Below are positions 51,846-60,852 of a stretch of 64,000 bases of DNA, in pieces. The notes under the pieces were generated by a model. The model was not told where the DNA came from and searched no databases. It was given only the letters and a program-made list of their open reading frames with translations. The DNA is from Desulfobulbaceae bacterium (GTDB taxonomy: Bacteria > Desulfobacterota > Desulfobulbia > Desulfobulbales > SURF-16): the NCBI GenBank assembly GCA_023230525.1, contig JALNXE010000003.1:1-64000 (forward strand). The letters are read 5' to 3'. How positions within the stretch are numbered: the stretch's first letter is position 1; every line of letters begins with the position of its first letter. Both the position numbers and the translations under genes were made by a program.

Positions 51846-53117
51846 ATGCATCATAAAACGGTTTTTGCCAATGGGGTACGTGTGGTCAGTGAGCACATAC
51901 CCCACGCCAAAACGGTCTGTGTCGGCATCTGGGTGGATGTCGGGGCGCGGGATGAGCATGATCTGACCAACGGCTGTTCCCACTTTGTCGAGCATATGCT
52001 TTTTAAAGGCACCCCGAGCCGCAGCGCCAGTCAGATTGCCATGGAACTCGATGTGCTGGGCGGCGTGTCCAATGCCTTTACCAGCAAGGACGCCACCTGC
52101 TACTACGGGATGGTGCTCGACAGCCAGCTGCCCCGTTTTATCGACCTGCTTGCCGATTTTTTTCTCAACTCGCTCTTTGCCGAGGAGGAGATAGAGCGCG
52201 AGCGCCAGGTTATCATGCAGGAAATCAGCATGGTGGAAGACACCCCCGAAGAGCAGGTGCATGAGCTGTTTGAGGGGCTGCTCTGGGGCCATCACCCTTT
52301 GGGCCATACCATTCTGGGTCCGATGGAGGTTGTCTCCCGCATGGACCGGCAGAAACTGCTTGACCACGTGAAAACATTCTATACCCCTGATCGTATCGTG
52401 TTTGCCGCAGCGGGCAACGTGCAACATCAGGAGTTCTGTGATCTGATAGCCGCTTGCTTTGCCTCTCTGCAGCGGCGGGACGGGGATGTCCGCCAACGCA
52501 AGCAACCCCATGAGCTGCCGCTGACCCGCAAGATATTCACCAAACCCCTGGAACAGGTCCATGTGACAATGGGCACCTATGGCATGCCCATCACCAGCGA
52601 AGAACGCTACAGGCTGATGCTGCTCAATATCCTGCTGGGCGGCAATATGAGTTCCAGGCTTTTTCAGGAGATACGGGAAAAGCGGGGACTGGCCTATTCG
52701 GTGCACTCCTATCTTGATGCCTATGCGGACAGCGGCTATCTGGGCATTTATCTGGGGGTCAATCCGGATAACGTCAACAGGTCCCTGGCGGTCATCAGAG
52801 ACGAACTCGATAAGTTGCGACATGGCCCGGTGTCCGCTGAGGAACTGGCCAATGCCAAGGATTATGCCAGGACCGGTCTTTTTCTCGCTGCCGATAATCT
52901 GGAGATGCGGATGACCAGAATCGCCAGAAATGAACTCTATTTTGGCCGCGATGTGGATTTTGATGAGGTGGTGGCCGGACTTACTCAGGTAACGGTTGAA
53001 GATGTTTGTCATCTTGCCGGGGGGCTCTTCGGCAGGGGAATGACCACCGCGGTGCTCGGCCCCGTAGCGGAGAAGGATGTGCAGTGGGATCTTCTTGCCG
53101 GCAGGACTGGCTCCTAG
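51846..53117 (+). CDS. M16 family zinc peptidase
   Basis: Insulinase/mitochondrial-processing-type peptidase of about 423 residues. The inverted zinc site is SHFVEHMLFKGT (HXXEH), with the downstream Glu in ERERQVIMQEISMVEDTPE. The inactive second half has EIREKRGLAYSVHSY, the usual Arg/Tyr substrate-contact region. No signal peptide. Homologues next to pnp are common. Physiological substrate unknown. The ATG at 51846 is chosen; a TTG three codons upstream is open. No clear ribosome-binding site, perhaps coupled to pnp. Confidence 0.92.
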   Translation: MHHKTVFANGVRVVSEHIPHAKTVCVGIWVDVGARDEHDLTNGCSHFVEHMLFKGTPSRSASQIAMELDVLGGVSNAFTSKDATCYYGMVLDSQLPRFIDLLADFFLNSLFAEEEIERERQVIMQEISMVEDTPEEQVHELFEGLLWGHHPLGHTILGPMEVVSRMDRQKLLDHVKTFYTPDRIVFAAAGNVQHQEFCDLIAACFASLQRRDGDVRQRKQPHELPLTRKIFTKPLEQVHVTMGTYGMPITSEERYRLMLLNILLGGNMSSRLFQEIREKRGLAYSVHSYLDAYADSGYLGIYLGVNPDNVNRSLAVIRDELDKLRHGPVSAEELANAKDYARTGLFLAADNLEMRMTRIARNELYFGRDVDFDEVVAGLTQVTVEDVCHLAGGLFGRGMTTAVLGPVAEKDVQWDLLAGRTGS

Positions 53118-53168
53118 CATGGCCCCCAGGCGGGAGCAGCTTCAGCAACACCCAGCGGAATAACCAGC

Positions 53169-53630
53169 ATGATGCAAAAACAGTCTACTCTTTCCCTACG
53201 CTGGCTCGATCCGGAGCAAAGCGCTGACCTGCCTTTGCCCGCCTACCACTCGGACCTGGCCGCCGGTATGGATGTGGCCAGTGCGCTGCGCGAACCCCTG
53301 CACCTGGCGCCGGGGGATATCTGCATGGTACCCACGGGTTTTGCCGTGGCCATTCCACCGGGTTTTGAGTTGCAGGTGCGGCCCCGCAGCGGTCTTGCCA
53401 TCAAGCATGGCATCACGGTGATCAACAGTCCCGGCACCATCGATGCGGATTACCGCGGCGAGGTGAAAGTGGGTTTGATCAATCTCGGCAGGAAAGCATT
53501 TACCATCAACCGGGGCGACCGGATTGCCCAGCTGGTATTGGCCCCGGTCTGCCGGGCTCAGGTGCTGGCTGTAACGGCCCTGGACGAGACCGGGCGGGGC
53601 GATGGCGGATTCGGCCATTCCGGCATCTGA
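53169..53630 (+). CDS. dut: dUTP diphosphatase
   Basis: Trimeric dUTPase that converts dUTP to dUMP and keeps uracil out of DNA. 153 residues with the five motifs: AGMDVASA, PRSGLAIKHG, GTIDADYRGEVKVGLIN, RGDRIAQLVLAPV and GRGDGGFGHSG. Two ATGs in a row at 53169 and 53172; ribosome-binding site weak. Confidence 0.95.
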   Translation: MMQKQSTLSLRWLDPEQSADLPLPAYHSDLAAGMDVASALREPLHLAPGDICMVPTGFAVAIPPGFELQVRPRSGLAIKHGITVINSPGTIDADYRGEVKVGLINLGRKAFTINRGDRIAQLVLAPVCRAQVLAVTALDETGRGDGGFGHSGI

Positions 53631-53690
53631 TTGCCCGGCCAATTGTTTTGTCCGGGCCGGCACCCCGATAAGATCCTCAGGGAATGACTG

Positions 53691-54491
53691 ATGCAGTTTT
53701 GCGTACTTGGCAGCGGCAGTAAAGGCAATGCCACCTATGTTGCGGCCCAGGGCAGGGCGCTGCTCATTGACAGCGGCTTTTCCGGGGTGGAGATCGAGCG
53801 AAGGCTCGCCGCCATCGGCGTGGAAACCGCCTCTCTTGCCGCCATCCTGCTCACCCATGCCCACAGCGATCATATCAAAGGGGCTGCCGTTCTGGCCCGT
53901 AAATACAAGCTGCCGATCTATGCCAATAAAGGTACCCTTGCCGCAGCGGCAAAGTGCCTCGGCGCGGTACCTGCCATTTGCGAGTTCCAAACCGGCTCAA
54001 GCTTTCCTCTCCATCATTTCCATATTCATCCCTTTGCCGTATGCCATGATTGTGTCGATCCCGTGGGCTTTGTCATTGAAAACGGCTCCTGTGCACTCGG
54101 TTACTGTACGGATACCGGCATGGTGTCACGGCTGATCCAGCATCGCCTGGCAGGCTGCAACGGGTTGATTATCGAATGCAACCATGATCCCGTCATGCTG
54201 AAAAACGGCCCCTATCCACTTCATCTGCAACAGAGGGTTCGTTCCAGTCACGGGCATCTTGCCAACGAGGAGGCGGCCCGCTTTGTGGCCGATCTCCTGC
54301 ATGACGGCCTGCAGCATGTGGTGCTTGCCCATCTCAGCGAAACCAATAATCATCCTGACCTGGCCTATGATACAGTTGCCGCCGCCTTGAAATCCGGGAA
54401 AGAGGCCTTGACCGGCATCTCGCTGGCCTGGCAGGACAGGGCCGGTGAACTGATCACCCTGGTGGACTGTGCCGGACATGGTGAAGATTAA
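53691..54491 (+). CDS. MBL-fold metallohydrolase (YycJ/WalJ-like)
   Basis: Metallo-beta-lactamase fold protein of 266 residues. Begins with FCVLGSGSKGNATYV and has the metal motif LLTHAHSDHIKG (HXHXDH), then YCTDTG (the Asp) and IIECNHDP, and closes with VVLAHLSETNNHPDLA. This pattern is that of the YycJ-type hydrolases, proposed to be 5'-3' exonucleases linked to DNA repair or cell-wall control. Overlaps cbiR by 14 bases. Confidence 0.9.
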   Translation: MQFCVLGSGSKGNATYVAAQGRALLIDSGFSGVEIERRLAAIGVETASLAAILLTHAHSDHIKGAAVLARKYKLPIYANKGTLAAAAKCLGAVPAICEFQTGSSFPLHHFHIHPFAVCHDCVDPVGFVIENGSCALGYCTDTGMVSRLIQHRLAGCNGLIIECNHDPVMLKNGPYPLHLQQRVRSSHGHLANEEAARFVADLLHDGLQHVVLAHLSETNNHPDLAYDTVAAALKSGKEALTGISLAWQDRAGELITLVDCAGHGED

Positions 54492-55272
54492 AGGAAGCTT
54501 TCCCTGGAGGATCGGCGCCACCTCCTTTGTCATTCCCGCTGGCATTGAGGAGAATGTCCGATACCTGGCAGGCCGTGTGGATGATATCCAGCTGCTTTTT
54601 TTCGAATCTCCCGGTCACTGCCGCCTGCCGCAGCAGATCGATGTCAACCTGCTGCAGGGACTGGCGCAGGAGCATGATCTCAGTTATACCGTTCATCTCC
54701 CCTCTGATATCCAGCCCGGCAGCAGTGAGGAAGGTCTAAGGCAAGCGGCGGTTGATGAAATTGTCCGCTTGATGGCTGGGCTTGCCCCGCTTCAACCCCT
54801 TTGTTATGATCTGCATCTCGCCTTGCAACCGGGGCTTGCCAGGGACCCATGGCTTGGCAATATTGATGATTTCCTCGGCCGGCTCAAAAAAGATCTCGGC
54901 CGGGAAAGGGCGCTGGTGGCCATAGAAAATATTAACTACCCTTTCAACGAGGTGCGGCCGCTGGTGCGAGAACACGGATTTGCCCTGTGCGCGGATATCG
55001 GCCATGGTCTTTTTTATGGCGAGGAGCCGGATAGACTTTTTGCCGATATCCCCAGGGCCGCCCATATTCATTATCACGGGATAAGAGACGGCAGGGACCA
55101 CCAGGCCTTGGGGCCGGAACAGCAGGCCTGCTCCAACCGTCTCGGTCAGGTTTTGCATGCCGCAGGCTTTACCGGGGTGGTAACCCTGGAGGTTTATCGT
55201 AGCGCTGAGCTGCAGGCCTCCTTAAAACATATTGAAGAAAGCTGGCTTCACTATCAACAGCAGAAGAGATAA
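54478..55272 (+). CDS. cbiR: cobamide remodelling phosphodiesterase CbiR (AP endonuclease 2/TIM-barrel family)
   Basis: TIM-barrel protein of the sugar-isomerase/AP-endonuclease-2 superfamily, 264 residues. IGATSFVIPAGIEENVRYLA and DDIQLLFFESPG near the N-terminus match what I know of CbiR, which hydrolyses the nucleotide loop of cobamides so that the lower ligand can be exchanged; later motifs are YTVHLPSD, VAIENINY, LCADIGHGLFYGE and IHYHGIRDGRDH, supplying metal ligands. The position just before cobT and cobS supports this. Start: ATG at 54478 (GTG at 54469 or 54481 also possible). Function assigned by family and context. Confidence 0.85.
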   Translation: MVKIKGSFPWRIGATSFVIPAGIEENVRYLAGRVDDIQLLFFESPGHCRLPQQIDVNLLQGLAQEHDLSYTVHLPSDIQPGSSEEGLRQAAVDEIVRLMAGLAPLQPLCYDLHLALQPGLARDPWLGNIDDFLGRLKKDLGRERALVAIENINYPFNEVRPLVREHGFALCADIGHGLFYGEEPDRLFADIPRAAHIHYHGIRDGRDHQALGPEQQACSNRLGQVLHAAGFTGVVTLEVYRSAELQASLKHIEESWLHYQQQKR

Positions 55273-55280
55273 GAGGAAAT

Positions 55281-56342
55281 ATGCTACTGACCAACAGGGA
55301 TGATCTGGCCGCGTGGTTAGAGGAAATTCAGCCGGTAGACCGGCGGATGATGGAGCAGGCCCAGGCCCGCCTGGACAATTTGACCAAACCCAGGGGAAGC
55401 CTGGGGGAGCTTGAAGTGCTGGCCAGGCGGATATGCGGGATCCAGAACACGATCCGGCCGGACCTGGGCCGTAAGGTTATCCTCACCTTTGCCGGGGATC
55501 ACGGGGTGGCGGAAGAGGGGGTGAGCAGCGTGCCCCAGGACGTCACCCGGCAGATGGTCTCTAATTTTCTGCGGGGCGGGGCAGGGGTCAATGTGCTGGC
55601 GCGTCATGTGGGCGCAGAGGTGTGGGTTATCGATGTCGGCGTGGCCGCGGAGATGAATGAGGAAGGCCTGGTCTCGCGGAAGGTGAAAGCCGGTACGGCA
55701 AACCTGGCCAAAGGCCCGGCCATGGAAATCGATGAGGCATTGCAGGCCATTGGCGTTGGCGCGGAAACCGCCCGGGAGGCCATCAGCAAAGGGGCGAGGA
55801 TTCTGGGAACAGGCGAGATGGGGATTGCCAACACCACGCCGGCGTCCGCCCTTTTTGCCGCCCTGCTTGATGTGCGGGTGGAAGAAATTACCGGCCGGGG
55901 AACCGGCATCGATGATGCCACGCTTCATCATAAAATCGAGGTGATCAAGCGCGCAATTGCGATTAACCAAGGGCATCTCCAGGGGCCGTTGGAAACCCTG
56001 GCAGCCTTGGGCGGGTTTGAGATCGCCGCCATCTGCGGCATGATTCTGGAATGTGCCCGCAGCCGGGTGGCGGTGGTGGTGGACGGTTTTATTTCAAGCG
56101 CCGGGGCCCTGGTTGCTTTGCAGCTGGAACAAAATGTGGCTGATTATTGTTTTTTCAGCCATATGTCGGCGGAACAGGGGCACCGCATTTTTTTTGAAAA
56201 ACTTGGCCTTACTCCCATCCTCAACCTGGACATGCGGCTCGGGGAAGGGACCGGAGCCGCTCTGGCCATGGGCATCATTGAGGCCGGGGTGAAAATTATA
56301 AATGAGATGGCCACCTTTGCCGAGGCCGGGGTGAGCGCCTGA
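55281..56342 (+). CDS. cobT: nicotinate-nucleotide-dimethylbenzimidazole phosphoribosyltransferase
   Basis: Activates the lower-ligand base to its alpha-ribotide for cobamide synthesis. 353 residues. Seen: RLDNLTKPRGSLGELEVLAR, FAGDHGVAEEGVSSVPQDVT, FLRGGAGVNVLARHVGAEVW, GEMGIANTTPASALFAALL, GRGTGIDD, and LDMRLGEGTGAALAMGIIEA with the catalytic glutamate. Good AGAGGA site before the ATG. Lies between cbiR and cobS. Confidence 0.96.
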   Translation: MLLTNRDDLAAWLEEIQPVDRRMMEQAQARLDNLTKPRGSLGELEVLARRICGIQNTIRPDLGRKVILTFAGDHGVAEEGVSSVPQDVTRQMVSNFLRGGAGVNVLARHVGAEVWVIDVGVAAEMNEEGLVSRKVKAGTANLAKGPAMEIDEALQAIGVGAETAREAISKGARILGTGEMGIANTTPASALFAALLDVRVEEITGRGTGIDDATLHHKIEVIKRAIAINQGHLQGPLETLAALGGFEIAAICGMILECARSRVAVVVDGFISSAGALVALQLEQNVADYCFFSHMSAEQGHRIFFEKLGLTPILNLDMRLGEGTGAALAMGIIEAGVKIINEMATFAEAGVSA

Positions 56343-56373
56343 TAAGCGGTTCGATGAGACAAGGAACAAGCCC

Positions 56374-57156
56374 ATGCTGCGCTCCATTGCGGTTGCCATA
56401 TCTTTTTTGACAATTATTCCGGTAAAACTTAGCGGAGTGACCCAGGAAAACGTCGCGCGAAGCGGGGCATTCTTCCCCCTTGCCGGCTGGATAATCGGGG
56501 TGGCCATGGCCGGCTGCGGGTGGCTGCTGCTGGTGGTGGGGCTTGACCCTTTTGCCTGTGCGGTGCTGCTCCTTGCCTTTGAGGCCTGGCTGACCAGGGG
56601 ACTGCATCTTGATGGGGTGGCTGATCTGTTTGACGGCCTGGGCGGCAGCTTTGAGACGGACAAAAGACTGGCCATCATGAAGGATTCCGCCACCGGCGCT
56701 TTCGGGGTGGTGGGTATTGTGCTGGTTCTGCTGTTAAAAACCGCCGGTCTTTCTTCGCTGCTCACTCTGGTGCAGACCTGGCAGGATTTTTCCACTTTTG
56801 TTCTCTTTGTCTGTCTTGCCTTTGTGCCGGCAGCTTCCCGCTGGGCCATGATGACCCTGGCCTGGAAAAGCCGTTATCCCCGCAAAAACGGGACCGGGCA
56901 GATGTTTGTCGGCCGGATAACGGCCAAGGAGATCCTGGTCGGCTTTGGGTTTCTGCTGCCGGTGCTGGCGGCGGGGAGCGCGCAAGTTTCCATCCTGATA
57001 GGACTTGCCGCGGTTTTTTACGTCACCATGGTACCGTCTTTCTGGCTGCGATACCGCGCCCATGAACTGCTGGGCGGGGTCACGGGAGATGTGCTGGGCG
57101 CCAGTTGCGAGTTTGGCGAGGCCCTGGGCTGGCTTGCCGTTACGCTATTTTTTTAG
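56374..57156 (+). CDS. cobS: adenosylcobinamide-GDP ribazoletransferase (cobalamin synthase)
   Basis: Membrane enzyme that joins adenosylcobinamide-GDP with the alpha-ribotide of the lower ligand. 260 residues, about six helices. FLTIIPV near the N-terminus, RSGAFFPLAGWIIG, then TRGLHLDGVADLFDGLGGSF, and RLAIMKDSATGAFGVVG are the family signature. Ends convergently, 42 bases before the end of the histidine kinase gene. Confidence 0.95.
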   Translation: MLRSIAVAISFLTIIPVKLSGVTQENVARSGAFFPLAGWIIGVAMAGCGWLLLVVGLDPFACAVLLLAFEAWLTRGLHLDGVADLFDGLGGSFETDKRLAIMKDSATGAFGVVGIVLVLLLKTAGLSSLLTLVQTWQDFSTFVLFVCLAFVPAASRWAMMTLAWKSRYPRKNGTGQMFVGRITAKEILVGFGFLLPVLAAGSAQVSILIGLAAVFYVTMVPSFWLRYRAHELLGGVTGDVLGASCEFGEALGWLAVTLFF

Positions 57157-57198
57157 CCTGGTCCGCGGAACCCGAACCTCTGCGCTGATCGAACGGCT

Positions 57199-59232
57199 TC
57201 AGATGAGAATGCGATATTCGCTCAGATCATCATTTTCCGGGATGATCGGCAGGGTGACGGTAAAGACGCTGCCCTTCTCCAGTTGAGAATTCACGGAGAT
57301 CGTTCCTCCATGCTTTTCGATAATGCCCAGCGAAACGGCAAGCCCCAATCCTGTACCGGAAAGTTCCTGTTTGGTGGTGAAAAAGGCTTTGAATATCTTG
57401 TGCAGATGATCAGGCTCAATACCGCAGCCGCTGTCTTCCACGCTGATGGCGACCCGTTTGTCGAGCACCTCGGTACTGATTTTGATCGCCCCGCCGTTTT
57501 TACAGGCATCGCGGGCATTGGTCAGGAGATTGAGGAGCACCTGGCAGATCTGGTCTTTCACCACCAGGATCGCCGGCATATTGACGGCGAAATTCTTTTC
57601 AACCTTAATTTTTCTGTCCGTGAACTCTTTTTTGCAGAGCAGCAGCATGTTGTCTATGGTCTGGTGGATATCGGTGGCTACATGAACGCCGGTGGACGGA
57701 CGGTTAAAATCACGCAGGTTCTGGATCAGCATCTTCATCCTGTCGCATTCCTGGATAGCCAGTTCAAGCATCCTCTCATTCTGCGGGGAAAGGGATTCGT
57801 GTTGCTGCACCCCGCTGAGAATATTAATGACAGCAAAAAGGGGATTGTTGAACTCATGGGCGATTGAGGCGGAGAGTTTGCCGATGGCACTGAGTTTCTC
57901 GGCGTGCAGAAGCTGGTGCTGGGTCTGGAAAAGGGCCTCCTCGGCCTTGATGCGGTTTGATATTTCGTACTGCAGCTCATCGATGAATCTTTTCAGGACG
58001 ATCGTTCTTTGCTCAACCTTCTGCTCCAGTTCCTCATTGGCCTTATACAGGGCGTTTTCCGCCTGTTTCTGGTCGGTGATATCACGGGCTATATGAACCG
58101 AGCCGATGAGTTCCCCTTCGCGATTGAACAGGGGGGAAACGGAAATTTCAAAAAAAATACCGAAAAGATCCATGAACTGAACGGTTTTGTGCTCCCTGAG
58201 ATCATTGATCAGCAGGGAATGCGGGCAATATGAAGGGGGGCTGTCAGTCCCGTGCATGACCTGATAGCATTTCAAGCCGACGCATTGCGCCACGGGTTTG
58301 CCCACCAGTGACGCCATGGCCTTGTTGAGACGGATGATGCGGTGTTCTTTGTCGAGCAGCACAATGGGGTCCGGTACTGCATCAAATGTCCGCTCCCACT
58401 CCTGTTTCGCCCGGCTGATGAGATCTTCGGCCTGTCCTTTTTTCAGAATTTCCTGCTGCAGTTTCTTGTTGATGCTGAGAATCTTTTGGGCCAGGGCAAA
58501 AAACAAGGAGAAGGTGATGGTGAAGATGGTAATAAAAATGGCCAATTCCACCAGCTGGTATTTCTTGGCGAGGGCTTTCTCATCCGTGTCCAGTTCCTGC
58601 AGCCGTTTCGTATTGGTATAATAGATACGGTTACCCGCTTCGTTGATTTTGCTGAAAAGGGGTTCCGTATTTTTGAGAAATCCCTGAAGTTCCTGCTTGA
58701 TCCGGAACAGCTCACCGTTTAGCCCGGCAGATTCCTGAAGGGCATCACGTTGGCGCAGCAGATTTTCAAGTATCACCACTTTTTCGTCAATTTCAGGAAG
58801 AAGTGGGTTGATTTCCCGCAATTCGATCAGATACCTTTCCTTGCCGGTCTTTTGATAAGTGATTTCGTCAATTAGTTTTTCTTCGGACGAAGAATGCTGG
58901 ATCGCCTTGTGAAAGACACCGCCAACCTCAATAACCTTGAGGGCGGCGCGGATATCCGCAAGTTCCTGTTGGATGAGGTCTTGGGTAAATTTGCGTTTTT
59001 CAACCCGTACTTCAGCAAGCATCTGATAAAACTGGGTGCTTGCCTGCTGCAGGTCGCTGACTATCTGTTCCCCGATAACGCGTCTGGCCCTTTCATTGGC
59101 AACGGTTTTTTCAAGTTGGGCCAACAGATGATGGAAATAGAAATGGGTGGACATCAACAGAAAAGCCCCGGTCAGCATGACGGCAACAAGGGCAAAGAGG
59201 GATGAAAGCGGATATTGGCGGGATGATTTCAC
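57199..59232 (-). CDS. membrane sensor histidine kinase with cysteine-containing PAS domain
   Basis: Hybrid of an N-terminal membrane helix (about 10-30), a helical extracytoplasmic sensor of some 200 residues, a second helix (about 228-250), a PAS domain, a coiled coil, and a HisKA/HATPase module. The kinase has SIAHEFNNPL (phospho-acceptor His), QVLLNLLTNARDA (N box), VEDSGCGIEP and GTGLGLAVSLGIIEKHGG (G boxes). In the PAS domain GLKCYQVMHGTD and SYCPHSLL form a conserved Cys pair common in Desulfobacterota sensors, possibly a metal or redox site. 677 residues; no response regulator gene adjoins it, so the partner is unknown. Confidence 0.93.
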   Translation of the reverse strand: MKSSRQYPLSSLFALVAVMLTGAFLLMSTHFYFHHLLAQLEKTVANERARRVIGEQIVSDLQQASTQFYQMLAEVRVEKRKFTQDLIQQELADIRAALKVIEVGGVFHKAIQHSSSEEKLIDEITYQKTGKERYLIELREINPLLPEIDEKVVILENLLRQRDALQESAGLNGELFRIKQELQGFLKNTEPLFSKINEAGNRIYYTNTKRLQELDTDEKALAKKYQLVELAIFITIFTITFSLFFALAQKILSINKKLQQEILKKGQAEDLISRAKQEWERTFDAVPDPIVLLDKEHRIIRLNKAMASLVGKPVAQCVGLKCYQVMHGTDSPPSYCPHSLLINDLREHKTVQFMDLFGIFFEISVSPLFNREGELIGSVHIARDITDQKQAENALYKANEELEQKVEQRTIVLKRFIDELQYEISNRIKAEEALFQTQHQLLHAEKLSAIGKLSASIAHEFNNPLFAVINILSGVQQHESLSPQNERMLELAIQECDRMKMLIQNLRDFNRPSTGVHVATDIHQTIDNMLLLCKKEFTDRKIKVEKNFAVNMPAILVVKDQICQVLLNLLTNARDACKNGGAIKISTEVLDKRVAISVEDSGCGIEPDHLHKIFKAFFTTKQELSGTGLGLAVSLGIIEKHGGTISVNSQLEKGSVFTVTLPIIPENDDLSEYRILI

Positions 59233-59414
59233 AGCTTTGGCGCAGTGATTTGATTAAAAAAAAGAAAATGGATGAATACAGTCTATTCCCAAGGTGAAGC
59301 AGGATCTCGGCATGAGCTGAACCTCGCTTTCAAAAGTGACCACGCGAATTGCTGTTTCAATAGCTTACTATAGCAATTACAGATTGTTTAGGAAACTTTT
59401 TTACGAACAGAGGA

Positions 59415-59442
59415 AAATCAGAGCAGCAGAGCTGCTCTGATT
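59415..59442 (-). terminator. terminator of the TPR gene
   Basis: AATCAGAGCAGC and its complement form a 12-base stem with a three-base loop; on the minus strand it ends in TTTTCC, shortly after the TPR gene stop. Confidence 0.7.
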
Positions 59443-59465
59443 CGGAGAAGGGGCCTTGCCCGGGA

Positions 59466-60080
59466 TTATCGCTGCTCTTTGACCGTTTTGATGATTTCGG
59501 TGACAGGCTGTCCATTCGGCGCCTTGGCGTCAGGGTGGAGTTTCACCAACTCCTCCCAGGTCTTGATTGCTCCGTCACGATCTTTCAGGTCATAGAGCTG
59601 CACGATACCCCGGTTAAACCTGGCGGTGGGATGGCTCGGGTCAACCGCCGTGGCCCGATCAAAGGCGGCAATCGCCTCTTTGGGGTTGCCATTGCGGCGA
59701 TACATGACACCCAGGTCAGTCAGCACATCGGCATTGTTCGGGTTAAGAGCAAGGGATTTGTTGTAGGCCTCAATGGCCTTGCCGGGGTTGTCGCTGTCAA
59801 AATAATAATTTCCCAGCTGGGTCCAGGCCTCCATGTTGTCCGGGTGGGCAACCACCTCTTTTTCCAGGGCCAGTATTTTCTGGGTGATCTGCGGATCAGC
59901 AGCCGGGGCCTGACCTTGCTGCTGCACGGCCTGTGGGGTGACGGCTGCCGGAGATGGACCGGATTTATAAACGCTGAAAACAATTCCTGCCAGAAAGCCG
60001 AAGGCAAGAGCGACCAGGGCAATAAACCACATTGTTTCTTTTTTTATATATCCGTCAGGGATGTTGGTGTTGTTTGTCAA
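59466..60080 (-). CDS. membrane-anchored TPR protein
   Basis: 204-residue protein with a short cytoplasmic start, one membrane helix (about 17-37), a Pro/Gln/Ala linker and three tetratricopeptide repeats (about 80-190; AWTQLGNYYFDSDNPGKAIE, VLTDLGVMYRRNGNPKEAIA, and a third ending in KTWEELVKLHPDAKAPNG). TPRs bind partner proteins; the repeat block resembles CcmH/NrfG-like cytochrome maturation proteins, but I would not assign that. Starts with TTG eight bases after GAGG. Confidence 0.85.
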   Translation of the reverse strand: MTNNTNIPDGYIKKETMWFIALVALAFGFLAGIVFSVYKSGPSPAAVTPQAVQQQGQAPAADPQITQKILALEKEVVAHPDNMEAWTQLGNYYFDSDNPGKAIEAYNKSLALNPNNADVLTDLGVMYRRNGNPKEAIAAFDRATAVDPSHPTARFNRGIVQLYDLKDRDGAIKTWEELVKLHPDAKAPNGQPVTEIIKTVKEQR

Positions 60081-60271
60081 TTGTCTTACCTCACAGTTGC
60101 CTGATGATCAGTTTTGTTAGTGGCGGAAGGAGATCCCGGAGAAAAATTTGCGCAGATTTGAATATAAAAACATTATTCGTAATGGGCGTGGCGGTCAAGC
60201 TGAAAAGTTCAAAAAATTGAATCATGCCACAGATCCGGGGTAGAAAAAAATTGATTTCTCAGCGTAACGGC

Positions 60272-60313
60272 TAAAGAGGCATCAACGACTTTTAAAGAGG
60301 CATCAACGACTTT
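60272..60313. repeat. tandem repeat, two perfect 21-base copies
   Basis: TAAAGAGGCATCAACGACTTT occurs twice in direct succession in the 380-base gap between the TPR gene and the NifX-like gene. Role unknown. The gap holds no other gene that I recognise. Confidence 0.85.
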
Positions 60314-60463
60314 ATAGCGAGATAACGACTGGTTGAGATCCCTCGCTCGAAAAAGGATGCTGGTGGCATATAACTTGTAATTACCCCAGGCATCATTGCC
60401 ATGATGGGAGGGGTGTTATTTTCCATTCCCCGGGCTGTCAACTCTCTGAATAAAGGAGGAGAT

Positions 60464-60763
60464 ATGCGTATAGCCGTTGTGTCGAGTGACAGGAAAGTGG
60501 TGAACGAACGTTTTGGCACCGCAAAGAGATTTTTGATTTATGAGCAGACGGAAAACGGGCTGCAATTTGTGGGCGAACGGGTTTCGGAGCCGCTTTTCGC
60601 CGAGTTTTTTGATCAGGATATGTGTGAATGGATTGCCGATATAATCCAGGATTGCCAGAAAGTCTATATGACAACCATCAGTAAGACCGCGGAAAGGGCG
60701 GTAGCCAGCCGTGGCATTACCCCGGTGCTCTATCAGGGGCGGATCGACCAGATTATCCTCTAA
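60464..60763 (+). CDS. dinitrogenase iron-molybdenum cofactor family protein (NifX/NifB C-domain-like)
   Basis: Single-domain 99-residue protein of the NifX/NafY/MTH1175 fold, which in nitrogenase systems carries iron-sulfur or FeMo-cofactor clusters. Seen: MRIAVVSSDRKVVNERFGTA (the family start) and CEWIADIIQDCQKVYMTTIS. The start is the ATG at 60464 after AAAGGAGGAGAT; the frame is open 21 codons earlier. No nif genes are near, so a general metallocluster or regulatory role in an anaerobe is more likely. Confidence 0.88.
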   Translation: MRIAVVSSDRKVVNERFGTAKRFLIYEQTENGLQFVGERVSEPLFAEFFDQDMCEWIADIIQDCQKVYMTTISKTAERAVASRGITPVLYQGRIDQIIL

Positions 60764-60778
60764 CTTGCCCGCTTCTCT

Positions 60779-60852
60779 CCCCCCCCCCAGGTTGTTAAAA
60801 GTGTCCAGGCTGGCGGTTCTGCCTGATTTTAACAACCTCGGGTTCCCCCCCC
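60779..60852. other. long hairpin flanked by C-runs
   Basis: AGGTTGTTAAAA (60789-60800) pairs perfectly with TTTTAACAACCT (60827-60838), with CAGGC/GCCTG as an inner stem. Runs of ten C (60779-60788) and eight C (60845-60852) flank it. It may terminate the NifX-like transcript, although it lacks a T-run; 60853-61110 shows no gene. Confidence 0.6.

Noticed and set aside
51828..53120. 430-codon open frame antisense to the M16 peptidase
   Set aside because: Covers the peptidase gene almost exactly, and its translation shows no recognisable domain.
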